From: Accumulibacter sp.
Lineage (GTDB): Bacteria > Pseudomonadota > Gammaproteobacteria > Burkholderiales > Rhodocyclaceae
Reading direction: 5' to 3'
DNA: 64,000 bases
Assembly: GCF_036625195.1 (NCBI RefSeq)
Contig: NZ_JAZKUG010000001.1
Location: 1,922,001-1,986,000, forward strand
Shown here: piece after piece, positions 28,293-36,096 of the stretch
How positions within the stretch are numbered: the first letter of the stretch is position 1
How the letters are laid out: each line of letters starts with the position of its first letter
Program-made: the position numbers and the translations under genes
Notes under the pieces: generated by a model
What the model saw: only the letters and a program-made list of their open reading frames with translations
Databases searched by the model: none
Told to the model about the DNA's origin: nothing

Positions 28293-30015
28293 TGGCGCCC
28301 GTCCATTCCTTGATGATGTTGGCTACCGCCTGCGGATCCTGCTGTGCGATGGCGCGCACCTCGGCGAGCTTCCTTTCCAGCAACTCGCTCGCCGTCGGCA
28401 CATGTTCGATGCCTGCCCCTTCGCCTTCCTCTTCTGCGCGGACATCGATCTGGCTGCCGAGAGTCTTCTCGCTGGCCGGTGGACCGACCATCGTCCGCAC
28501 CAGCGGTCGCACCACACCGAGCAGCAGGTAGGCGATGATGGCCGCGATCACCCCGTACTTGACGAGTTCCTTTGTCAGCGAGATGGTTTCCGGGTCACGC
28601 CAGAGCGGCACGCCGTCGTCCTTCTCGATGGCCGTAAACGGTGCGTTTGCCACCGAGATCGTGTCGCCCCTGTCCTTGCTGAATCCCATCGCTTCCTTGA
28701 CGAGATCACTGATCTGCTTCAGCTCGGCGTCCGGCAGCGGCTTGCTGACCGACTTGCCATCCTTGGCGGTGTCCTTGCGCTGGTTGACGACCACCGCTGC
28801 CGACAGCCGCCTGATCGTCCCGACCGACTGTCTGACGTGGCGGATCGTCCTGTCGACCTCGTAGTTGATCGTCGAACTCTTGCTCGTGTTCAGCGGCTGG
28901 CCGACACTGGCGATCGGTGCCTGGACGCCGGCGGCATTGATCTGTCCCGGCAGCGGCGGGGCGGCGCCAGTGGCGCCGGGTGCGGGTGGCACCGGCGGTT
29001 GTGTCAGCGGTGCGGTCGCCGGCACCGGCGGCTGGTTGCTGAGCGCGCCGGGGACTCCCTGCGCCGTCGGGCTGGTGCTCGCGGTCTCGTTCGTCTGCTG
29101 GCTGCGGATGCTGATCTCCGGCGGAGTCGTGTTCGGACGATGGGTCTCGGCGGTGTGCTCGCTTTGCGAGAAGTCGATGTCGGCGGCGATCTGTACCCGT
29201 GCATTGCCGGCGCCGACGATGGGCGTCAGGATGTCCTCGATGCGCTTGATGATGCTGGCTTCGATCTCGTTGACATACTTGACCTGTGTCGGATCGAGGC
29301 CGGCTTCGAGCAGTTTGCTCTTCATCTGTGAGAGCAGCGTGCCGTTCTGGTCGAGCAGCGTCACGCTCGACGCCGCCAATTGCGGGACGCTGGCCGCAAC
29401 CAGGTTCTGGATGCCGGCGATCTGCGCGCCGTCGAGCGAGCGGCCGGGGTACAGCCTGAGCATCACCGAGGCCGAAGGCTTGAGCTCCTCGCGCATGAAG
29501 ACGCTCGGCTTCGGGATCGCCAGATGGACGCGCGCTGCCTCGACCGCGGCGATCGATTGTACGGTGCGCGACAGTTCGCCCTCGAGTCCGCGCTGGTAGT
29601 TGAGTTGCTCGGCAAACTGGCTGATGCCGAATTTCTGGCTTTCCATCAGCTCGAAGCCGACGGCTCCACCGCGTGGCAGTCCCTGTGACGCGAGTCGCAG
29701 GCGGACATCGTGGACGCGCGCGGCGGGGACCAGGATCGCGCTGCCCGAGTCGTTGAAGCGGAAGGGCACGTTCATCTGTTCGAGCGCCGCGATGATCGCG
29801 CCGCCATCGCGTTCGCCGACGTTGGAGAAGAGGATGCGGAACTCGCTCTGTCGGAGGAGCGTCGCCGCTGCCACGAGCAGCGCGACCAGAGCCGCGATGG
29901 CGACCATCAGGACCACTTTCTGACGGTTGTCCAGGCGTGCCAAGGCGGCGCGCGCCCGATCCAGCGGAGCGCTCGCGACTGCTGTTTCGGTGGTCTCGGT
30001 TCCGGCTGCCGCCAT
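28282..30015 (-). CDS. fliF: Flagellar MS-ring protein FliF
   Basis: A 577-residue protein that forms the membrane ring on which the flagellum is built. It has two membrane helices: one near residues 33-55 (KVVLMVAIAALVALLVAAATLL) and one near residues 462-485 (VIAAIIAYLLLGVVRPLV). Between them lie the periplasmic YscJ-type ring domains, with YQRGLEGELSRTVQSIAAVEAARVHLAIPKPSVF. The last 20 residues, including IIKEWTGANAS, bind FliG. ATG at 30015 is chosen over a TTG 13 codons upstream. It is the first gene of the fliF-G-H-I-J run and is transcribed away from the fleS gene. Confidence 0.96.
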   Translation of the reverse strand: MAAAGTETTETAVASAPLDRARAALARLDNRQKVVLMVAIAALVALLVAAATLLRQSEFRILFSNVGERDGGAIIAALEQMNVPFRFNDSGSAILVPAARVHDVRLRLASQGLPRGGAVGFELMESQKFGISQFAEQLNYQRGLEGELSRTVQSIAAVEAARVHLAIPKPSVFMREELKPSASVMLRLYPGRSLDGAQIAGIQNLVAASVPQLAASSVTLLDQNGTLLSQMKSKLLEAGLDPTQVKYVNEIEASIIKRIEDILTPIVGAGNARVQIAADIDFSQSEHTAETHRPNTTPPEISIRSQQTNETASTSPTAQGVPGALSNQPPVPATAPLTQPPVPPAPGATGAAPPLPGQINAAGVQAPIASVGQPLNTSKSSTINYEVDRTIRHVRQSVGTIRRLSAAVVVNQRKDTAKDGKSVSKPLPDAELKQISDLVKEAMGFSKDRGDTISVANAPFTAIEKDDGVPLWRDPETISLTKELVKYGVIAAIIAYLLLGVVRPLVRTMVGPPASEKTLGSQIDVRAEEEGEGAGIEHVPTASELLERKLAEVRAIAQQDPQAVANIIKEWTGANAS

Positions 30016-30120
30016 GCCAGCGTTCGGGTCAAAGGCCTGCGCGCAGGCAGGCAAAAAGCGAAAAAAGGCTGATAATTAGTCTGCTATTGTAGCTGTTTCT
30101 GGATTTGGACCTTCAATTCG

Positions 30121-31299
30121 ATGATCGATGCCGGGCAACCGTCAGTTGTGGATGGCAGAGCGCAGGAACTGCAGCGCGCATTCGACGCCTTCAACCAGGT
30201 TTCGCAGGCGCTGACGATGGCCTATGAGGGTCTGCAGGGTCGCGTCGAGTCGCTGACCGCCGAGCTGGCGACCGCCAACGGCGAGTTGCGGCGGCAGCAT
30301 GACGCCAAGGAGGCCCTGGCCGAACGCCTGCGGCTGTTGCTCAATGCACTGCCGGCCGGAGTCATCGTCCTCGACGGCGATGCGCGGGTCAGTCAGGCGA
30401 ATCCGGCGGCACGCCGCATCCTCGGGCATGACCTCGTCGATCAGCTGTGGCCGGTGCTGGTGAGCAGCCTGTTGCTGGCCACCGAGACTCCGACGGAGTG
30501 GCAGTCAGGCACCTGCCGGGTCGCGATCGTCGAGAGCCCGATCGATTCGACTGGCGGACGGATCATCATCGTGCACGATGTCACCACCGCGCACGGGCTG
30601 AAGACCGAGCTGGCACGCAACCAGCGCCTCGTCGCGATGGGCGAGATGGCGGCGTCACTGGCGCATCAGCTGCGTACGCCCCTGGCGACCGCGCTGCTTT
30701 ACAGTGCCAACCTGTGCCAGCCCGAACTGACGGACACTGCCCGCATCCGTTTCGCCGAGAAGGCGACGGCCCAGCTCAGGCGGCTCGAGCGCCTGATCCG
30801 CGAGGTCCTGCTCTTTGCCCGTGGCGAACGGGCCGGCAGTGGCCGCATGATGGTGGCTGAAGTCCTGGCCGACGCAGCGCAGACGGTGCAACCGCTGTTC
30901 CGGGAGAAGGACGTCGCCTATCGGGTACACTGCCCGGCGGCACAGGAGCAGCTCGTCGGCAACCGCAAGGCGCTGGCGGGCGCGCTGGTCAACCTGCTCG
31001 AGAACGCACTGCAGGCCTGCGCGGCCGGTGGCGAGGTGACGCTCACGGCACGCACCGGCGACGGGCAGTTGCGAATCGGTGTGCGCGACACCGGGCAGGG
31101 AATCGCTCCCGAGGTGCAGGCGCGGGTGTTCGAGCCATTTTTCACGACCCGTGCCCAGGGTACCGGGCTTGGACTGGCGATCGCTCTCGGCGTCGCGCGC
31201 GCCCACGGCGGCAACATCGAGCTCGACTCGGACCGCGGTCAGGGGTCGGAGTTCGTGCTCCTGCTGCCGCTCGAATCGACGACGCAGCGGGAGGGTTGA
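30121..31299 (+). CDS. fleS: Two-component sensor kinase FleS/FlrB type
   Basis: A 392-residue cytoplasmic histidine kinase with no membrane helices. Order: an N-terminal coiled-coil region, a PAS-like domain (about residues 70-110, LLLNALPAGVIVLDGDARVSQANPAARRILG), the phospho-acceptor region with His182 in AASLAHQLRTPLAT, and an ATPase domain with NLLENALQA, VRDTGQGI and GTGLGLAIALGVARAHGG. Soluble kinases of this layout next to flagellar genes are FleS/FlrB, which phosphorylate FleR/FlrC. It overlaps or directly abuts the regulator gene and is divergent from fliF. Confidence 0.9.
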   Translation: MIDAGQPSVVDGRAQELQRAFDAFNQVSQALTMAYEGLQGRVESLTAELATANGELRRQHDAKEALAERLRLLLNALPAGVIVLDGDARVSQANPAARRILGHDLVDQLWPVLVSSLLLATETPTEWQSGTCRVAIVESPIDSTGGRIIIVHDVTTAHGLKTELARNQRLVAMGEMAASLAHQLRTPLATALLYSANLCQPELTDTARIRFAEKATAQLRRLERLIREVLLFARGERAGSGRMMVAEVLADAAQTVQPLFREKDVAYRVHCPAAQEQLVGNRKALAGALVNLLENALQACAAGGEVTLTARTGDGQLRIGVRDTGQGIAPEVQARVFEPFFTTRAQGTGLGLAIALGVARAHGGNIELDSDRGQGSEFVLLLPLESTTQREG

Positions 31300-31313
31300 G
31301 GAGAGTGGAAACG

Positions 31314-32684
<1,371 letters not shown>

Positions 32685-32725
32685 GGATGCCGGACCGGTC
32701 GTTGGCCGAAACGTGGCGCCAACGG

Positions 32726-32741
32726 TGGCGCAATTTTTGCT
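32726..32741 (+). promoter_or_regulatory. Sigma-54 promoter upstream of fliE
   Basis: TGGCGCA, four bases ATTT, then TTGCT fits the sigma-54 consensus closely (TGGCACG-N4-TTGCW), with the key GG and GC exactly 10 bases apart. It lies 42 bases before the fliE ATG and 41 bases after the fleR stop, so fleR and fliE are probably separate transcripts. FleR, encoded just upstream, is the likely activator. Confidence 0.78.
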
Positions 32742-32783
32742 AGTATCGGCTGTGCATTGATCAGGCAGTCGCTGGAGGAAGGA

Positions 32784-33110
32784 ATGGACAAGGGCATCGA
32801 TCAGGTACTGAGCGCGCTGCGTGCCAGCTCGGCTGCGGCTTCCGGTCGCGCCGTGCCGGCGCCCGTCACGGCCGCCGCCGGTGCGCCGGTGGATTTTGCG
32901 CAGGTTTTGCAGGCATCGCTGGCGCAGGTCAGCCAGACGCAGCAGCGCGCCGATGCGATGGCGGCAAATTTTGCCGCCGGCAGTGGCGGCGCTGACCTGC
33001 ACGACGTGATGATCGAACTGCAGAAAGCCAGCATCTCGTTTCAGGAGATGGTGCAGGTACGCAACAGGCTGGTGTCGGCGTACCAGGATGTGATGAACAT
33101 GCAGGTCTGA
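32784..33110 (+). CDS. fliE: Flagellar hook-basal body protein FliE
   Basis: A 108-residue protein of normal FliE length. The C-terminal block LHDVMIELQKASISFQEMVQVRNRLVSAYQDVMNMQV is almost diagnostic for the family; the Ala-rich N-terminal part is variable. FliE joins the MS-ring to the rod. The ATG at 32784 has a strong GGAGGAAGGA ribosome-binding site; an earlier TTG in frame is not needed. In many bacteria fliE precedes fliF directly. Here it sits behind fleR, on the opposite strand from fliF, with its own sigma-54 promoter. Confidence 0.95.
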   Translation: MDKGIDQVLSALRASSAAASGRAVPAPVTAAAGAPVDFAQVLQASLAQVSQTQQRADAMAANFAAGSGGADLHDVMIELQKASISFQEMVQVRNRLVSAYQDVMNMQV

Positions 33111-33130
33111 GACGCTGCGAAGATCAGGGC

Positions 33131-33159
33131 TTGAGTTTTCGACAGCCGGCATCCATAAT
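33131..33159 (+). promoter_or_regulatory. Sigma-70 promoter of ssrA
   Basis: TTGAGT (33131-33136), a 17-base spacer and CATAAT (33154-33159). Each hexamer has two or fewer mismatches to the housekeeping consensus, with ideal spacing. Transcription would start near 33166, just before the acceptor half of the tmRNA, which agrees with a permuted gene. Confidence 0.72.
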
Positions 33160-33165
33160 TCGGCA

Positions 33166-33420
33166 CATGGTCGTAATTCCGGCAAACCGGATGCGTTCTG
33201 GACGCGGGTTCGATTCCCGCCACCTCCACCACTGCGGGGGTGTACTGGTTTCGACAGGGCGAGAGATGGCGCGCAGGCGACCCGAAAGGCGACGGACGTA
33301 ATCCGAGCAAATCCACAAACGCCAACGATGAGCGTTTCGCACTGGCCGCTTGAGGCCTGCTGAGGACGTAGCCGTCCAATAAACAGAATGGCTATCGGCG
33401 GGGGCTACGGCCCCCGCCGT
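33166..33420 (+). ncRNA. ssrA: Transfer-messenger RNA, circularly permuted (two-piece)
   Basis: The tRNA-like 3' half comes first. A T-arm (GCGGG, loop TTCGATT, CCCGC) is followed by CACCTCC and ACCA ending at 33231. After four bases (CTGC) the 5' half begins at 33236 with GGGGGTG. GGGGGTG pairs over all 7 positions with CACCTCC, giving a G3-U70 pair, the alanine identity mark. D-loop-like sequence TGGTTTCGACAGG follows. The tag frame runs 33321-33353 and reads ANDERFALAA then TGA. A CCGG-CAAA-CCGG hairpin lies in the acceptor piece. tmRNA with SmpB frees stalled ribosomes and tags the peptide for proteolysis. Processing must remove the CTGC linker to make two RNA pieces. The exact outer ends are estimates. 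Confidence 0.92.
33396..33419 (+). terminator. Hairpin terminator of ssrA
   Basis: A perfect 10-base-pair GC stem (CGGCGGGGGC with GCCCCCGCCG) closed by a TACG tetraloop of the very stable UNCG class. The sequence after it (TCACTTTCC) has only a weak T-rich stretch, so termination strength is uncertain. It may also protect the 3' end of the coding piece. Confidence 0.68.
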
Positions 33421-33641
33421 CACTTTCCGGCCACGCTGGGCGCATGCGCGCCCGGACGTGGGTGCGTGCGGGGGGCAACCGACATCGGGAGGGTCGCGCC
33501 GGATTGGCGGCCTGCGGTGGTGGGGATTCGGGGTGGTGGTAGCGGCGTCACATTGCCGGCCCGCCGATATGAAACCGCTGCCGCGACGGGCAGGCGGCGT
33601 GGGTGCTTCGCTGCGAGTCCGGACGGCTGCCTGCCGCCCGT

Positions 33642-34010
33642 TCAGCCCATATTGGCGGTGGCGAGCGGACGCTTCTGCCGGGCGCTGTCGTCGAAGCCGG
33701 TGAGCTGCGACTCGATCCCATCGAAGCTCCGGGCGGTGGCTGGCGTCAGCCGCGACAAGCGTCGCAGCAGGCGCTGCTGGGCAAAGGTTTCAGTGGGTTC
33801 CGGTTTGCCCAGCACGTACTCGGAGCCGCGGCGCGTCGTCACGATCATCGAATTGCCATCGAGGGTGTAGGCGGTGATCGGCGAGGTCCGGATGTGCGAG
33901 GACGACGGAAAGCGTGGGTTGCTCCCGTAGACGCGTCCCTCAATGCACACCAGCTCCTCCCCATCACGGGTGACGAGATCGAGCATCTTCCAATTGTTCA
34001 GGATATTCAT
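33642..34010 (-). CDS. Conserved-looking small protein of unknown function
   Basis: A 122-residue protein not assigned to a family. It starts MNILNNWKMLDLVTRDGEELVCIEGRVYGSNPRF and is mainly beta-strand-like in pattern: alternating hydrophobic residues in TSPITAYTLDGNSMIVTTRRGSEYVLG. The tail is basic and helical (AQQRLLRRLSRL). No signal peptide or membrane helix is seen. The strand pattern resembles a small barrel, but that is speculation. The ATG at 34010 is chosen because the protein-like composition begins there; GGGGTAACACC upstream is only a weak ribosome-binding site. It faces the ssrA terminator. Confidence 0.6.
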   Translation of the reverse strand: MNILNNWKMLDLVTRDGEELVCIEGRVYGSNPRFPSSSHIRTSPITAYTLDGNSMIVTTRRGSEYVLGKPEPTETFAQQRLLRRLSRLTPATARSFDGIESQLTGFDDSARQKRPLATANMG

Positions 34011-34551
34011 GGTGTTACCCCAATCCATGCAAGACGAGAAGCGCCGAAGCCAAGGGCGATTGTACGCCACTTCAAGGCTTTGTGGACCGCTGCGCGGTCT
34101 GCTCGCCTGGAGCTACGGCATTGGTGCCGACAGGCACATGAAGAAACGTTCCCCATCTTCTCGAAGGCTACTGCAAATTGTTGATCTGTTGACCGGTTGA
34201 CGCCTGCTTGCGCAGGTCGTCCGGGGAGCGCCGGGGGTGCTTCGCTGCGCGTGCCGGAAGCACCTGTCGGGAAGCTCCGCCGCGGCCGCAGCCGCAGCCC
34301 GTCGCACGCGCGGGCACCCTCTCCGAGCGCGTCCCGTGACGGCGAACCACCAAGTCCGTTCGCCATGCGCCCGCCTGCATCAGCAGACAGCAAGAACTGT
34401 GCTAGCCGCGATGGTCTTGTCAATTGACTCATTAAAGCAGGATCCTGCAGATGCGCCCCGGTGATGGGCAGGGTTCGGGTGTAAAGTTTCTCGACAGAAA
34501 TTTTCCTGGCGTCGGGTAATCGGGCGGCAAGGTCCGTGGCGAGAGAACCCG
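34011..34551. other. Non-coding stretch between an unknown gene and the phosphotransferase gene
   Basis: About 540 bases without a convincing gene. Open frames here have no protein-like composition. The stretch has locally lower GC than its surroundings near 34380-34510 and contains a 10-base palindrome GTCAATTGAC (34422-34431), a plausible but unproven protein-binding site. No tRNA, repeat array or transposon end was recognised. Confidence 0.5.
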
Positions 34552-36093
34552 TCACGCCTGCAGTCGGTGGTGCGGCTGGCCCGGGACCGTGTGCCGAACC
34601 GGCAGCAGCTGTGCCCGTTCGTCGTCGCCCAATGCTTCGACGCGGGCCAACTGGCGGGCAAGCACGTTCAGGTCGGCTTCCGAGGCGTCGCGCCGCTTGG
34701 CGAGGCGGCCGCGGATGCGTGCCGCCAGCTGTCCGGGCGACGCCGCTGGCGCGACGATGAAGAAGGCTGCGCCAGCACCGGTGGCGAGTTGGCGGAAGCT
34801 TGCGCGCCGGCGGCGTTCGAGGAAGGCGGCGTCGACGATCACCGACCAGCCGACGGCGAGCAGGTCCCGTGCCAGCTCGGCCAGGCGCTCGTAGGTGCGC
34901 TCGCTGGCCGCAGCGGAATAAATGCCGCCGTCCACCGGCGATCCGCTGTCGGCAGCGGCGGCCAGTCCGAACAGCCGCTTGCGCTCGACATCGGAGCGCA
35001 GAAGTACCGTCGCCGATGCCGCATCGGCGAGCAGCAGGTCGCGCGCGGCGCGAGTCTTGCCGCAGCCGGCGACGCCATGGGCGATGATCAGGCGCGGCGG
35101 CGGCGGTGCGAGGAGGCGCTCGGCAAGCGCCAGGTAGCCGTCTGCCTGGCCTTCATCGGCGCCATCCTGACGGCTGCGGATGGCGGCGACCTTGGTCCGC
35201 ACGAGCGCACGATAGACGGCATAGAAGCGCAGCATCGGCACGGCCTCGTAGTCGCCGCTGCAGGCCAGCCATTCGTTGAGCAGCCAGCACGCGAGACCGG
35301 GCTGGCGATGGTCGAGCAGGTCGATGTAGGTGAAAGCGATCTCGCTGGCGACGTCGATCCAGCGCAATGCCTCGCTGAACTCGATGCAGTCGAAAAGGGT
35401 CACCCGACCGTCGATCATGACCAGATTGCCCAGGTGCAGGTCACCGTGGCATTCGCGTATGCGGCCGTCCGCCTTGCGGGCGACGAACCGCGCCCGCAGG
35501 CGGTCGAACTCGGTTTGCGTCCACTCGCGCAGACGAGTGAGGCGTGCCGCTGCCTGGTCGCCGGGCAGCAGCTCGCGCAGTTCGTCGAAGTTGGCGAGCG
35601 CCGGTGCGAGGACCTGTGCCGGTTCGCCGAAAGGCGAGTCGGCCAAGGCGGCGGCGGCCGTGGCGTGGAAGGCGGCGAGCGTCGCAGCCAGGTCGGAGAT
35701 GTGCTGCCGACCGAGCTGACCGCGGGCGCACAGCCGGTCGAGGCGGCGACCTTCGGCGAAGCGGTGCATGCGGACGGCGTACTCGGTCACCTCGCCGGTG
35801 CCGCCGATCCGCGGATCGGTGGGCTCGCCGGCGATCGGCACTACCGCCAGATAGAGTTGCGGCGCAAAGCGGCGGTTCAGGCGCAGTTCGGCCTCGCAGC
35901 AGGCGTGGCGCCGCTCGAGCGTGCCGTAGTCGAGGAAGGGCATGACGACCGGTTTCTTGATCTTGTAGGCGAAGGCGCCTGCCAGCAGCAGCCACGAGGC
36001 ATGGGTTTCGATCAGTTCGACCGTCGTCACCGGGTGTGGATAACGTGCCGGGTCGAGCAGGGCGCTGATCAGTGGCGGCAGCGACGGCGACAT
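34552..36093 (-). CDS. Aminoglycoside phosphotransferase-like domain fused to an ATP-binding kinase domain
   Basis: A 513-residue two-domain protein. The N-terminal ~330 residues resemble the APH kinase-like family, with ECHGDLHLGNLVMIDGRVTLFDCIEFSEALRWIDVASEIAF holding the catalytic Asp and the metal site. The C-terminal part is a P-loop kinase domain with AHGVAGCGKTRAARDLLL (about residues 335-352) and VIVDAAFLERRRR. This arrangement is known from uncharacterised bacterial proteins (the COG2187-COG0645 pair). The substrate is unknown and it should not be read as an antibiotic resistance gene. The start lies 3 bases after the end of the P-type ATPase gene, so the two are likely co-transcribed. 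Confidence 0.82.
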   Translation of the reverse strand: MSPSLPPLISALLDPARYPHPVTTVELIETHASWLLLAGAFAYKIKKPVVMPFLDYGTLERRHACCEAELRLNRRFAPQLYLAVVPIAGEPTDPRIGGTGEVTEYAVRMHRFAEGRRLDRLCARGQLGRQHISDLAATLAAFHATAAAALADSPFGEPAQVLAPALANFDELRELLPGDQAAARLTRLREWTQTEFDRLRARFVARKADGRIRECHGDLHLGNLVMIDGRVTLFDCIEFSEALRWIDVASEIAFTYIDLLDHRQPGLACWLLNEWLACSGDYEAVPMLRFYAVYRALVRTKVAAIRSRQDGADEGQADGYLALAERLLAPPPPRLIIAHGVAGCGKTRAARDLLLADAASATVLLRSDVERKRLFGLAAAADSGSPVDGGIYSAAASERTYERLAELARDLLAVGWSVIVDAAFLERRRRASFRQLATGAGAAFFIVAPAASPGQLAARIRGRLAKRRDASEADLNVLARQLARVEALGDDERAQLLPVRHTVPGQPHHRLQA

Positions 36094-36096
36094 GCC

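Noticed and set aside
30040..30085. Sigma-28-like element (GCTGATAA) between fliF and fleS
   Set aside because: The -10-like GCTGATAA has no TAAA partner at the expected spacing, and sigma-70-like hexamers nearby have poor or misplaced -35 partners.
33601..33625. Short repeated stretch (GTGCTTCGCTGCG) also found near 34240
   Set aside because: Only about 13 bases are shared, with different flanks, so it is not evidence of a repeat or attachment site.
34007..34555. A 182-codon minus-strand open frame
   Set aside because: The composition is typical of chance frames in GC-rich DNA (many Arg/Ser/Pro, no protein-like pattern), and it overlaps the start of the supported gene.
34552..36093. Antibiotic resistance by aminoglycoside phosphorylation
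   Set aside because: The APH fold is shared by many housekeeping kinases; the fused C-terminal kinase and context give no support for resistance.
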